A stretch of DNA of 64,000 nt from contig OX393577.1 of assembly GCA_947652605.1 (NCBI GenBank), forward strand, positions 52,848,108-52,912,107. Reading direction: 5' to 3'. A program made the position numbers and the translations under genes. Positions within the stretch are counted from its first letter, which is position 1; the number at the start of each line of letters is the position of its first letter. Origin of the DNA: Elmis aenea (Eukaryota > Arthropoda > Insecta > Coleoptera > Elmidae). Below, piece by piece: positions 10,525 through 23,274 of this stretch. The notes under the pieces were generated by a model. The model worked only from the letters and a program-made list of their open reading frames with translations. It had not been told where the DNA came from and searched no databases.

Positions 10525-11986
10525 ATTATCAGTAGTAATATAACAAGTGCATTGAAAATTATCGATAATTTTTGGTAAATATGCCCGAATGCAAGTGCAC
10601 TCGTGATTTTTTCTGCATCAACTTGCATGAGTGAATATTTGTCAAAAATTATAGATTATTTGCAATGCACGAGTTATATTTTGTCAGAAAATTTCCTTCA
10701 CCTAACCTATCTGTCAAATTAAAATGTTGTTTAATTTAGATAAATTAAAGTATACCTACTACTTACTGCGATTGTTATTATTAATAGATCGTTTATAACT
10801 AATTTTTAATTCAAGAATTATATTTTAATAAAAATTAATGAACCAAATAGTATTTAGGTACATACATAATCTGTTATGTCAAATTTTACAAGTACTATCA
10901 GAGTGGTGTCAGGGGTGTGGTTTAATCTATATTAAAGTAACGTTATTGGTCGTCGACATCTGTCAAAAAATTATCAAGACCAAAATACCTTATTCCCTCT
11001 CCAAATTTATATTTTCCACCAATCAAAAACTCAGATTTCTTAGAAACGACCAATAAACGCATGAAAATCTGTTAATTGCGAAATAGTATATTATATACCA
11101 AGGTAGAGAAGTCAACTATTATAGCCTGAGGGCTCAGATTAGATCACGAGGCGCGAAGCGCCGAGGGATCTAAGGGCCCGAAGGCTATAAGACTTCTCTA
11201 CCGTGGTATATATACTATTTTTTTCACTACTAGTAAGACAAACCCATTTATGTTATGTACGCACTTTCTAACCTAAAATATAAAAAGTTAAGTACCTATC
11301 TATTCTATAGAAATATTGAATCTGCGTGTTACTCATCTTGCTAAATCACTATTGTTATTAAAAAACATTGTTTTTAAGCGATGGTTTCATCTAAAATACT
11401 GACATTATTAAAACTTTTCTTTTTTACGTTGTGTCAATCGACGGTGTGGATATTGACAACCGTCATTTATTACGGCGCGAAAGTCGTGTTATTTAAATAC
11501 ACCAAAGTTTTTAAAATTAAATTAATTTATTTAAACAACGTTTTAAATGCTAAAATACCAATAAAGAGAATTTCTCCATCATACTAAATCGTCCTATAAT
11601 TTTTTTTTCTTTAAAACTACAACAGCATTATCAAAAAATATAAATTTGTTCATTATTCACCAGTGGTTAATAATGAAAAATTGTTTACCTGTAACCATGC
11701 ATAGGTAGAGAAATTGAATTTCACGGCATTCTAATATACGTCATAATGCTACGCTATATTACTAGTAGTGAAAAAAGTAAATTATCAGTGTATGATTATG
11801 TTTATTGGCCGTTTAAAGGAAATCTGAGTTTATTGGTCGAAAACGCAAATTTGCCAGGAGGATCAACTCCTGGCAGAGGAATGTAAAATTATTACCGTGT
11901 AATATTGCTCCTATTGGTAGTCTCTAAAAGATTTAAGATTAGTGATTGGTTGAAAACGCAAATTTGACAGGTGAAGGGAATTTTCA
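10525..11986. repeat. Dispersed palindromic repeat, copy A, interrupted by a nested insertion
   Basis: This segment is nearly identical to 41332-42133 (copy B): both begin TTATCAGTAGTAATATAACA and end GTGAAGGGAATTTTCA. Copy A holds about 690 extra bases (about 11084-11774) where copy B reads straight through TTAATTGCGAAAAGTAAATT. Both carry a hairpin with GCATTGAAAATTATCGAT on one side and GATTATTTGCAATGCACGAG on the other; copy A has lost the inner part of one arm. The short plus-strand frame inside (10838-11056) is shared with copy B but shows no known domain. The element class is unknown. Confidence 0.85.
11084..11774. mobile_element. Insertion nested in copy A, with a long hairpin at its left end
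   Basis: Comparison with the uninterrupted copy at 41332-42133 defines this as an insertion. Its left part, 11094-11210, folds: TATACCAAGGTAGAGAAGTC pairs with GACTTCTCTACCGTGGTATA (19 of 20), and the inside holds GGCGCGAAGCGCC. The segment 11221-11774 is bounded by CACTACTAGTAA and TTACTAGTAGTG in inverted orientation. A 68-codon frame at 11381-11587 shows no known domain. The class of the insertion is not recognised. Confidence 0.65.
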
Positions 11987-14020
11987 TACTTAAAAGTTTG
12001 CTGTTATTTAAAAATTTAAAATACACTCTTTAACGCACTCATGTGTATAACTTTATGCCTCTGCTGCTTCAAGCTTCGATTTTTAAAATCATGTAACGTA
12101 AAAAGCTCCAGGCTTTAAAAATTTCCGTAAAAATTAAGCTTTTAAAGCCAATCTTCATGTCCCGAAATTAAGTTCGCGAAACATGCGTCCTAAATCGTTG
12201 TTCAAAATGTGCGTCTTGTTGAATTCACAACTCGAAAAACTGCATTCAACGGTCAACTCGCCGAAGAAAAACTGTTTTTGTCTTTTTTATGCGCACAATA
12301 GTATGCTAAAATTATCGCATTCTATTTACCTGCCGCGTTAACACCCAGAAATTAATGTTTCGCAATTTATTAAAGTTACTGCAATTGATAAATCAACCGA
12401 AAAATACTAAAATAAAGATCACGCACACATGTAACGTCAAAAATCTTCAGTCTGATAAAGTGGACGTAAATAACAGTTAATAATTAGTTAATTTACAGTA
12501 AGAAAATAACTTACATTTGGTGAAAGTTTGGATAAGCCTGCCTTCAGATTTACATCTTTGTCAGGATGGTATAAAGAAGACCTTTTGGAATTATCTGAAA
12601 CGTAAAGTCTATAGTTAAAAACGGTTAACCAAATTACCAATTTAGTAAAAAAAAAACAGCGTCATTAATAACTCAGTATAGTTTTTAATATTGTAGTGAT
12701 CGACTTTTTGTGAAAACTGAATGTGAACGATTTATTACTTAATTAAGAATTCTTAATGTCGTTAATTCGCTATCGACCGATAGACGGTTTGAAAAAAAAC
12801 ACTTTCTTGGTTTACACTGTTTACAGCGCATTCAGCAGAAAATAATTATTTTTCAATGCGCTTTTAGGACAAAAATAGCAAACAATTCCGTTTGTTGGGT
12901 AGTTAGTTCTAGACAAGCTAATTTTTGTGTTCAAGGCCTACTTTGAAAAAAGATTGTACATAAATTAACAAAAACAAACAAGTCGTATTTCACATTTAAA
13001 ACAGTTGAAAGTGTAAACTAGCTTAGCTAGCAGTTCACGCGGGTGTGACAGATGTCGCTTATCGTTGCTTGAATGAAAATTTTTTACAAACCACGGCGCA
13101 TAGTTTAGTAACCGCAGAAATAAACGATTAAAGCTAAGCGGATTATTCAACCCTAAATTTAACAATAATGTGCAGATAATTATAATTAAAAATAAAATAC
13201 AATTACATATTATCGTTTATGTACTACCAACAAAGATGTTAAATTTATCTTTTGTGTTAAGTTACCAAATTTTAGTTAAATTATTTGAAGTAATAATTCA
13301 GTTAAAATAAAAAGAACCATTTATTATATTGTTTGAAAATTAACGTTAATAATGTTTCTGATGGTATTAAATATATTACATAACATTATTTTTAAACAAC
13401 ATTCAAAATGAAACAATGTGTCAAAAACAAATTTGTACTTATTTACATTTTTAAGTAATGGTGATTTTTTTAACATAGGTTCTACACCAAGATCGGCGTG
13501 CGAAAAAAAATGTTGTTTTTTTTTATATGCCATTCCGTTAAACCTTCTTCCTAAACCTTAAAATAAATAAGATGGTATTAAACTTTGAAATTGAAACAGA
13601 ATGAAAAGCAAATTTCAAAGCGATATCAATGCAAAAAAGGTATAAAAACGACTGAAACAATATTACTGAGAAGTTGTAATTCTTAAAAAGTTGTTTTAAC
13701 CAAATGGTTACATCTAAAATCGCAATTTTTGTCGAGCCGATCGATCGTTTTATACAAAGCAGAGCAGCCGTCCAAAGTATATTTACATTGCAATTCATAG
13801 AACTTTATAAATACCCCCACAATTTACCATTTTTAGTGCTTTTGATAAATCCATTCTTTTTTTTGTACGTACAAAAACATTCAAGCGATATCAAAGACTT
13901 TCAAAGAAACAAATGAACAATAAATAACAAACCGCCATCATCTCTCATTATTATCTTGTTCGTATAATAAATATGCTCATTTCATGATTGTTATAAAGCT
14001 TCTGGATCTCGAGCTACACA
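11987..14020. other. AT-rich DNA, no gene seen
   Basis: Several short frames on both strands show no recognisable domain and have the composition expected of AT-rich noncoding DNA. No RNA gene or paired element ends were found. Confidence 0.45.
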
Positions 14021-14025
14021 CTACA

Positions 14026-14039
14026 CCCCCCCCCCCCCC
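14026..14039. repeat. C14 homopolymer
   Basis: Fourteen consecutive C bases in otherwise AT-rich DNA. It is a likely site of length variation or assembly error. Confidence 0.95.
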
Positions 14040-14555
14040 AAGTGTACGTTATCTTTTGAAAGTTAGGGCCTTGAAACCTTCGTGAAATATGGTGGAGGCG
14101 TCGGGATTTTTTCAAATTATTTGGTTTCTTCGAAATTTTTACATTTTTTAATCCAGTAAATTTATTTTTTCAAGTAAAAATTTAAAATCTATTGCAATTT
14201 AAAATGAGAGTTAGAAAATATTACCTGAACTAAGATAAAACAAACTAAAGTGTCTTAGACTTAAAGTTAAGAACCTGTATGTGAATTTTAAGTCAATAAA
14301 CTACAACCCTCGAAGCACTTGTAAAGTATTCGAGCTAGCAGCACCGATGAAGTCATCGCGGTTCAATGATTTGCGATAGAGGCAGTGACCTAAAGTCAAT
14401 ATAACTACGAAGAAGATCTTCTAACAAGATACTGTACCAGAGATTAAAAACGTCCATACACCAGGGTTGACCCAAGATTTGGAATCCCAAAAAAAGCCAA
14501 CTGGAAAGTTGCGCATGGAAGTCACAAAGTAATAAAAACGGGACGATTATGAAGA

Positions 14556-14757
14556 TCTCCTACCGATGTATCCTGGAAGAAATATTTTATGGTTTACAAG
14601 AGCTAGATCGGATGATATGGTATATGTCCTAGCATAAGACCATCTGCGGAATCATTTCTCCTACCGATGCGTCCTGGAAGAAATATTGTATGGTTTATAA
14701 GGGCTAGATCGGATGATATGGTATATGTCCTAGCATAGGACCATCTGCGGAATCATT
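14556..14757. repeat. Two tandem copies of a 101-bp unit
   Basis: Bases 14556-14656 and 14657-14757 are near-identical head-to-tail copies starting TCTCCTACCGATG and ending TGCGGAATCATT, with a few substitutions. The unit and its surroundings (14290-14550) are less AT-rich than the neighbourhood, but no protein family is recognised. Confidence 0.92.
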
Positions 14758-14916
14758 ATCCAAGTCGTTGCCTGCATGATAATGAGCTCTAGTTTCAATA
14801 GGATGTAGTGTGACAATACTATTGAAAATGTGTGATTGAAATGTTATAACTGAATATTAATCTTCAGATATTCTGAACATCCACTGGTTCTGTATTATAT
14901 GTATGTATACACATAC

Positions 14917-15055
14917 AGGGTATCTTAAATTCAATGGAATTTTGGAAGCATTACTGATGATGTAAAATGAGTGGTTATTTCCAGTTGTGTTAACATTAAA
15001 GAATATTTCGACGGTAGCCGAGAACTCTGTATTTGAGATACAGCCCAAAGTTGAA
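14917..15055. repeat. Single CAGGGTA-type element end
   Basis: ACATACAGGGTATCTTAAATT begins a segment like the left arms of the TA-flanked foldback elements. No right end was found. The extent is a guess. Confidence 0.4.
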
Positions 15056-15179
15056 CATTAAATTCCACATAATTATGCGTAATAGGTTTATTTTATAAAT
15101 CCATCAAAATTAAGGCACACTATACCTATTATGCGTTTGTTTCAAATTTATATATTCTAGAATGATTTATATTAATTAC

Positions 15180-15542
15180 TAGCGTAGTGACCCGGCTTCG
15201 CTCGGTGAATTTTTTTATCAATCACAGACTACTCGCGCTTCGCGCTCGCGCCCGGTGGACGTTTTTGACCTTTTGAGAATTTTGGATCTTTTGGGAATTT
15301 TTGTATCTATTGAGAATTTTTGTATCTATTGAGAATTTTGAAACTTTTGTGATATTTGGATCTTTTGGGAATTTTGGTTCTTTTGGGAATTTTTGGAACT
15401 TCTGGGAATTCTCATATAGCCTATGTTCTTTCCATGGTCCTATAGATTGTCTGTGCCAAATTTGGTCAGGATCGGATGAGTGGTATAGGAATGCATAAAG
15501 GACATACAAACATACATACATTCATTTTTATATATATAGATT
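15180..15542. repeat. Dispersed repeat with GC-rich head, 20-bp tandem middle and AT tail
   Basis: The head contains TGACCCGGCTTCGCTCGG and CTCGCGCTTCGCGCTCGCGC, the middle (about 15260-15415) is a degenerate tandem of a unit near TTTTGGGAATTTTTGTATCT, and the end is TTTTTATATATATAGA. Heads of this kind and an (AT)n tail resemble the 3' parts of insect retroelements, but no reverse transcriptase is present and the family is not identified. Long frames on both strands here (up to 99 codons, Phe/Gly- or Lys/Pro-rich) only reflect the tandem repeat. Confidence 0.6.
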
Positions 15543-15544
15543 CA

Positions 15545-16345
15545 CAAGTCATCAAACAACGTACGACGCTATAACTGACTACAGCTGACCTTTAAAGAAT
15601 TTAAAACATAAATTTAAATTCTAATCTACCTTTAGACTAGAACATTCGCAAATAATTGCGATATAAATTTTATTACAAAAATTCCTATTATTCGTGACTT
15701 AACATACTTAAATTAAAATACGGCCAGTTTATTCATCCACTATTATATTTCATGTAAAACGCCATAAACTATTTAGGTCAGATTTTATGTTCCCAAGTAC
15801 GCTATGGTAATGCATTATCTTAAATTCCAATGTATACGTTGATTTTTTGAAGAAATAGGAGTGGATTGGTGCTACAGCGTAAAAGTTTTTATGGCTCGAG
15901 TAGCTATAGTTTCTTATGCCGGGGCTTTCGGTGTAAAGTGAAAGTGCATTCATCCGCAAAACAAACGCTTTTTGCGATATCCTTCTCTTAGTTTGCTATT
16001 TACCATATCTTTTTTTACAAAGACCCACCGTCTGTCCTTTGTTTCTTTTAAGTATTAGTTGGCACTTTAGGTATCCATTTCAGTTGCTTCTTTCACGTCA
16101 TTTTAACTAATAAGAACTAACTTTGTGAAGTTTTGAATTACTTTTGTACAAAAAGATGACGAGACGTAATTTATTTACAATTAACTTTAATCTTTGCTTC
16201 GCTAATTTATTTTTAATTGGTTTAATATAAGTTTTAACTTAAAACTTAAAAATCTTTGTATAGCTTGTTAAGCGTGACAACTCTTCGAAAAACTCATGAG
16301 GTAAAAGTATATGAAATACCAGTATTGCATTTAAATATTGATCAA
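15545..16345. other. AT-rich DNA, no gene seen
   Basis: No recognisable coding, RNA or paired-repeat feature. Confidence 0.45.
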
Positions 16346-16357
16346 GGTACTTAAAAG

Positions 16358-17497
16358 CAGGGACTAAAAACGAAAAAAATTCCGTTCGTTTCTGTTCGGA
16401 ACGAAAACGAAATATATCGTTTTCGTTCTTTTCGTTCTAACCGAAAAACTTCTTTTTTCGTTTTCGTGAACCGAAATAATAACGGTTTTGTCGTCAAAAA
16501 ATCAATTTTTTTTCTAGTAACCACAACCCTCTATATTTATAGATAACAATATTTGCGTCTCAACTAAAATATAAACGATGACGATGGGGTTTGATGCCAC
16601 GGACAGCATATTTTATACTGGCGAACCATCGCCATATTAAATTTACCAAATCGTTAAACACATTAACATTTAACCATTTTATTAAGTTTAACACCTGTAA
16701 GGTGCAAAAACACAACGTGATTAGGTTAAATTAGACACACGATCTTTATCTAAAAATATGAAAATACAGCAAGTGCTGTTTTAAATTTGTTTTAGTACTA
16801 AAAATCTATGCATTTGGATTAAATAAGATCCTGCTTCAATTATTTAAAATGACAAAAGAATAAATTCAAGTGGATAATTTACTAAATGTTATAAATAATA
16901 AAGATATTTAAAAAAAAACTTATATTAACTTGAAATATACTTTAACTTTATAGTTTGTACATACCATACAATATACATTTTCACATTCCGTTAAATCTTA
17001 CTAGGAAACAATAAATCTTCTTTTACATTAGTCCTTTTCGAAGTAAGAATGAATTTTACTTTTATTAACTCTAAACACAAATAAAACATACACATTGATA
17101 ATATATATCCAATCAAGTGTATATTCTATAATCTATATTGATGATTTAAAAAACAAATTAGAAATAGAGAATATCTGTACCGTTAATTGTGTTACACGAA
17201 ATTGCAAGTATAAACAATAAAGTTGTTAATACATATTCACGTAAATATAAGGAGAAAAGTGAAGCTCACTTATTTCAAGTGAGATTTTTTACTGCCTCGT
17301 GGAATCTCCCCAGCACAGAAGGTAAATTCGCGTTTCTGTTTAACAAATAAAATTGAAATAGCGACAAAACCGGTTTTGGAAAATATTTATTTCGTTTTCG
17401 TTCTTGAACGAAAAATAATAATTTCGTTTTCGTTCTTAAAAAAAAATTCGGTTAATTTCGTTTAACGTTTTCGTTTTCGTTCCGTTCTCAGTCCCTG
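16358..17497. mobile_element. hAT element (CAGGGACT family), copy 1, 1140 bp
   Basis: Inverted ends CAGGGACTAAAAACGAAAA and, at the right, TTCCGTTCTCAGTCCCTG, with 8-bp direct repeats CTTAAAAG at 16350-16357 and 17498-17505. Subterminal DNA is packed with TTTCGTT/AACGAAA repeats at both ends, likely transposase-binding arrays. Two further copies lie at 43454-45063 (inverted) and 51296-53795. No transposase is seen. Near 16574 this copy lacks the insertion carried by the second copy, giving an empty site. Confidence 0.92.
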
Positions 17498-17781
17498 CTT
17501 AAAAGTGTTGCCTATTATTCACTAGGATTATCAAATACATAAAATTTGTAATAAAAGATAATGTGTATGAATTTAAGTTGTGTCAATCCTATCCCCACCT
17601 TTTTGGTATATTACAAACTGACCACGATCAGCGTAGTAGCTAACCTAAGCTGCTCGAGTAAACATCGAAGTTTGATGTATGTCAATGTATAAGCTCAAGA
17701 ATAAACAACATTAGAATTAAATCAATGTTTCATTTCTACTTTCGAAACAATACATAATGCATTGAAAAATATTAAGAAATA

Positions 17782-19911
17782 CAGGGTAGGGATCTCGTGA
17801 AAGAGTTTTGCTTATAGCTTGCTTATTTAAAATCATACCTACTAAAAATATTTTTCGACATTACCAGTACACTTTCTTGCGTGGATTTGAAATTTGTTCA
17901 TTTGTTTTAAATATTTTAGCATCAACCTTCTCATTTAAAGTATGGGTTGTAGTTGGCTGTGACACCAATAACAAGAAATTTTTTCTCTCGTTTAATTGAT
18001 GAATAGGTTAGGTTAGGTTTATCTTTAAGAATAAGTAAGTTATAGCAATATTATTGTATTTATAAGGGTTAGTCAAAGAAACAAAACAAAACATCAAATA
18101 AATAAACTAGCTGTACTTAATTAAACAGAAAAAAACTTAAATAAGTTAAAATATTTTTACATTAGGTACATACCAATTTATGATTTTTCAGGTACTACTA
18201 CTATTTTTGAATTATAACATGCGTTCAAAGTGTAGCCCACTCTTCATGGGCAATACAAATTTAAGATCTGAGCTTTGTAGATAATAATGTATTCCTAAGC
18301 ATTTCTAGTTTTATTTGATGAACTTTTCTTAAACTAGCTAATCTTAATTCATCGATTGAATTTAACTGTCTTTTTATGATTAGCTGTTTTAAGAACATTT
18401 CATCAAACAATAAGTAATATGCTCTAATAATTAAAAATTCCAGTGGTTGCGCTCAAATTTAAATCAGCCAGCATTTGCTTATAAATGGTTTCATATTTTT
18501 AAAAAATTGCATACACTAAGGAAAAATTCATAAAACAAAAACAATGAACATTTTTAGATAATTTCCAATAATTTTATGAGGCACATAAAGAACACGTTGT
18601 GCACTAAAAACTTGTAAAAACTTTCCCCAAATACAACTTTGAGAAAATTTAGTAAATGAATAAAACACAACATATAAATGGAAAAGTTGTTTGATACTGA
18701 TTTTAGAAAAAGTTTTTACCGTGTAACTTCCGAGTCCCGCTATTATTTGATTTAAGGTTGACCATGCCTTATTCTTATAATACTAAAGTTAAATAACGTT
18801 AAAAGTTAAGCATAAATACATAGCTGATAGAAAATTACTACTACATGTTTTATTTTTTGTTATTAATTTTAAAACATTATTGTGTTTTGATTATTTTTCG
18901 ACGAAAAACCATTATTTTGTGAGCATTAAATTGAAAATGGATCTTCTGCCGTATTGGCACTGCGAATATGGATTTAAGGCGTTATGTTCACTGAACAGCT
19001 GTGTTTGGAGGCAGATAGTGGACACTTTAAACATGTTAAAAAATAAAATTTTATATTGAGACATTACCGCTTCTTTTTTTGTTTAAATATTTACCGAACA
19101 TTTCTTTTTATTTGATGAACTGTACCTAAAATATCCAATCTTAATTCATCAATCGTATTCGACTGTTCTTTCAAGATTGGCTGTTTTAAGAGCATTTCAT
19201 TAAATGAAAAGTAATATGCTTAGGAACATCATTATCTACAAAGCGCAGATCTCAAATTTGCATTGCCCATGGAGAGTGAGCTACACTTTGAACGCATGTT
19301 ATAATTTAAATTCAAAAGTAAAAGTAACTGAAAAATCTTAAATTATTATGAAAAGTAAAAAATATCTAAACTTATTTAATTTTCATAGGTTTAATTAAGA
19401 ACAGCAAGTTTATTTATGTAATGCTTTCTTTTGTTTTTCAATGGTCACTTGGATTTATCTTGATAAATACAATATTATTGTAATAAATCACTTATTTTTA
19501 AAGATAAACTTAGCAATCCGTACATAAATGAAACGAGAAAAAAATTATCTTTTTAATGGTGTCACAGCCAACTACGACTTCTATTTAAATTAAGAAAACT
19601 GATTTTAAAATAACAAAAACAAATGAAGATAAGGAAAATTAATTAAGCAATTTTAAATCTACGTAAAAACGTGTCCTGATAAAGTCGGAAAAAAATGTTG
19701 AGTATGATTTTAAATAAATAATTTATAAAAAACAATCGAAAAAGTCCTTTTAGTTTTTTTTTGTGAATAGCGCAAAAACTATTATTTAAAAAAAATTTAT
19801 AGACTAGACTAGAGCAACTTAAATCATAGATCATTTTGATTGGCTTAACCAAATCTGCATCTCTTACCGTTTACGAGATTCCTATGCTGTTCACGATAAA
19901 TGGGACACCCT
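17782..19911. mobile_element. Decayed long inverted-repeat element, about 2.1 kb
   Basis: The left end reads TACAGGGTAGGGATCTCGTG and the right end GGGACACCCTT. The arms pair imperfectly inside: for example GCGTTCAAAGTGTAGCCCAC (18222-18241) against GTGAGCTACACTTTGAACGC (19276-19295), and the GTAGTTGGCTGTGACACC block (17948-17965) against GGTGTCACAGCCAACTACGA near 19558. Half copies of the same family occur near 22410-22520 and 46205-46790, the latter ending GGGACACCCTGTT. No transposase is recognised. Boundaries are approximate. Confidence 0.65.
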
Positions 19912-19944
19912 TCTTATGAAATGATAACGTATTGTACATATGAA

Positions 19945-20060
19945 TATGATATTATTAATAATAATAATAATAATAATAATATTTATTGTGCATTACAATA
20001 CAATTAAATAAAATAATACACAAATGGACAAGGTTAGCTCGCGCTCTCTACCACCTTGCC
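19945..20060 (-). repeat. (TAA)n microsatellite with LINE-like 3' tail
   Basis: An AATAATAAT run (about 19950-19981) is followed by ATTTATTGTGCATTACAATA. Read on the minus strand this is ...AATGCACAATAAATATT(ATT)n, the form of a non-LTR retrotransposon 3' end with a polyadenylation-like AATAAA and a simple-repeat tail. No coding part remains, so this is tentative. Confidence 0.45.
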
Positions 20061-21090
20061 ATTAGAAATAAGCATTAACAAACAAACAAAAATTACAATA
20101 ATAAAAGACATATTTACTGCTGAACAGCATTTTTTAACATACGTTTAAATTGAAAAGCAGATAAATGCAACTGATGCATAACAGTATTCAAGTATTCGTT
20201 ATATAGCTTTATACTTTGACATTTGTTTTAATTAAACTACTGTAAAATGATTAAGTGTGAAATATGCACATAAAATTAAATTTTATGAGTCGGTTACTTC
20301 GTTTTCATTTCGAATCCAACACCCTGTAGGATAACAGTATTATATTATGTGCTATACGTATAATGCTCCCATGGTCAACTATAAGCTGTATCCATATACT
20401 TTCAAAACTCAGTTTAAAAAAACAATGCACTTTTTATACAGTATCGCTCTGATGACAAATCAAACGCGATAATAAACGGAATTCAATTGTTTTTCTAATC
20501 TAAACAAGACAATTTCCACATCGGAATATTTTGTTACTGCTCGTGTTTACATTTTTATGTTGTTGATTCAATTAAAATACGTAATTAACGTCTACCTGTT
20601 TATTTATCGCAAGTAAATAAACAATGAAACTCAAACTCGGATTTCATGAATTAAAAAAAATTGTCGCCAGCAACTTGTCCAATGTTTTTCTTTACATCTA
20701 ATTAAAAAATAAATATAAATATGAACCCAGTTTTAATTAATACCTACTGCGAGAAAATAAAATAAAATAAATTAAACAATGCGTTAAAAACGTTCAGATT
20801 CGTTTATAAAAACAAACAAAAAAACAATTAAAAGTTTACTGAAAACGTTAATTTATTTTTAATCTAGCTCTTACTCCCAAGATTTCGTGTGAGTTTCAGA
20901 GAATTATAAAACAACTTTATTAGGTTCATTAACGCCTCGCTGTCAGCTGTGATCTTCAGAGGTGTCTTCGAGCGCTCTCTACGTATGAGTGAAGCCGGTA
21001 GCGAAAAGTATTAATAGTGAAATAAACCGAATAAGAAGTATCCCCCGTTTACCATGGAAATTAGTTTTAAGCCTAGAATATTTCATTCCG
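20060..21090. other. AT-rich DNA, no gene seen; solo CACCCTGTA end at 20330
   Basis: No recognisable gene. AATCCAACACCCTGTAGG at 20323-20340 looks like an isolated right end of a CAGGGTG element. Confidence 0.45.
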
Positions 21091-21092
21091 TT

Positions 21093-22032
21093 TGGTGAAA
21101 ATTGCTCGAAAAAAAATTGCTGGAATACAATTGCTCGAAAAATTGTTCGTCAAATGGAAAGTTCCTCGAAATCCTAGTTGCTTGAATAACAATTTCTCGA
21201 AAAAAAATTGCTCGAAATAATAAAAAAGTTGGGATTACATAGGTGTTTCGCTTAATATTCATATTTTTTGTTTTTGAGTTATTGGAAAAAAGTGCGTTTT
21301 TCGTCATTATTATAATGTATCATCTCTTCGTTATTGTTGTAAATATCAAAAACATTTATGAAGATTATTTTTACATATTTTTTATGTAAAACTCAATTAT
21401 ATAAAAAAATAATAATTTTACGCTCACCGTTAAAAAGTTATGACACAAACGTACCTTTTTTTAAATGGAAGCTTTAGTTGGCTATGGCCTATTTAAATTC
21501 CTTCTGTTTTTCTTATTTCAAATATATAAGGGTTAATGTAGTTATTATCAATAATGCGCAAGTTACAAAAGTTTTTTTTTTTTTTTAAGATAAACATAAT
21601 AGGCTGTGAAAAAAAGGAGGAAAACCCTTTAAAACTCATTTGGTACATGTTACGAAGGTTTCTTATTTGTTGTTGAAATAAAAATTATGAATATTTAAAC
21701 ATAAGATAACAAAAATATAGTCAGAATCAGCAGTTATGTAGTATACACATATAATATTTAAAATATTTATAATGTTTATCTCAACAACAAATTGAATAAG
21801 TGTACCTACATGTATTTGTAAGAAAATTTAAATACATTTTTCCAAGTGTAAACAAATGTAAACAACTTTTCTATATATTTTTTTTAAGTAACTTATTTTA
21901 TTATTTCGAGCAATTTTTTTTTCGAGAAATTGTTATTCGAGCAACTAGGCTTTCGAGGAACTTTCCATTCGAGGAACAATTTTTCGAGCAATTTTCTTTC
22001 GAGCAATCGTTTTCGAGCAATTTTCCGCACCC
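21093..22032. mobile_element. Unclassified element with TTGCTCGAAAA-array terminal repeats
   Basis: Both ends carry arms of about 135 bp that are inverted relative to each other (21093-21230 and 21884-22032). Each arm is a string of about eight degenerate 11-16 bp units around ATTGCTCGAAAA (variants include GTTCCTCGAAA, TTTCTCGAAA and TTGCTTGAAT), in the same order in the two arms. The centre (21238-21790) matches part of one arm of the foldback element at 59278-60493, including TTGGCTATGNCCTATTTAAA. No transposase is seen and no target duplication was fixed. Ordered unit-by-unit conservation of the arms indicates a true terminal inverted repeat with subterminal binding-site arrays. Confidence 0.75.
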
Positions 22033-23270
22033 CATTTCATTTATCTGTTCAACGGTTCTCGTGTTAAAAAGAAACAAACAGATAAACAGAAATATAGACA
22101 AACCAAGAAAAATTTTTACCTCAACAAATAAATAAAATTACATAAAACCTATAATCAAATTATTTAAATTCAAAGGCCACAATTGAAATCTTGTTTATTG
22201 TTAGAGGTTAGAGGTATACCATAAGTTCACATTTGGCGAAAAGTTACTGACTTTCATGCTGATTTCATATATCTGCAATGGTTTATAAGCAACTTAATAT
22301 TATATAAAAAATAGTTTTATTTTCTCTTTTAGTTCATAATTTGTTTACTGTCCGTCAGACATCAAGTCACCTTAATGTAAAATACATAGAAAATTGCTCA
22401 CATCACGAAAAGCTGTTACAACTTACTTATTTTTAAAGGTAAACCTAATAACCCATACATAAATAAAACGGGATAAAATTCTCTTTTTAATGAACCCATA
22501 GCCATCTACTGTTGCCATTCAAAAAAAGTCGTTTGGATTTTATCTCAAAAATCAAGTGTGCAATGAATTTTCAGATATTTTTTTCTAATTCTCCGTAAAA
22601 ATATCTACAGGAATCACGATACGATAACAAAGCAGAATTTTTCATTACGCGTTATAATTCGATCTGAAAGTGAATTATTTTTTTTCCGATAAAGAGGAAA
22701 TATGAAGTCGCTGCAGTTTATATTCTGTCAGTTTATCAGTAACCCAATTATCACGCTTTTTCACTTTTCCAAGGGTTTAAATCTCGCACAGCAGATGAGA
22801 ATCACGTTCCACTAATTCTAATTCCTTCGATTAGTTGTGTCAACTTTTCTGATTCTGGTCTCCCTCGTGATTAATTTTCACACGAAACTGTTAACATCGA
22901 CGATGTGACTTTATCTTACTTACAAACGACTTATTATGGTAAAACTGTGTGTAAACCACAGAGTTTTGTTCTTAAAAATTAATCCAAGTCATACTGATGA
23001 ACTATATTTCGTGCATAAAAGGCATGGCATATAATATTTCCTGTGTCTATGCAGACTGTCTCAGTAAGAACTTCCTAGCCTTGTAGCTTCAGTGCTTATT
23101 ACAAAATATTTAGAGCGTAGCAAGTCCGTTTTGAATTATTATTATATTGGATTTAACATACATTCAATTGTTTCTAAGATATTCAACTTCAAATTTTTAT
23201 TTTCATTCAAATGACACTCTAAATTTAAAAAGCCTAATTTGAGATTTTGAAATTCCTTACTATACAGGAT
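22033..23270. other. AT-rich DNA with a half-copy foldback fragment
   Basis: Bases about 22410-22520 (ATTTTTAAAGGTAAACCTAA ... AACCCATAGCCATCTACTG) match an arm of the 17782-19911 family. Otherwise nothing recognisable. Confidence 0.5.
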
Positions 23271-23274
23271 GTTG

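Noticed and set aside
15222..15521. 99-codon minus-strand frame with KFPKEPKFPKDPN
   Set aside because: It arises from the 20-bp tandem repeat; the opposite strand gives an equally repetitive frame.
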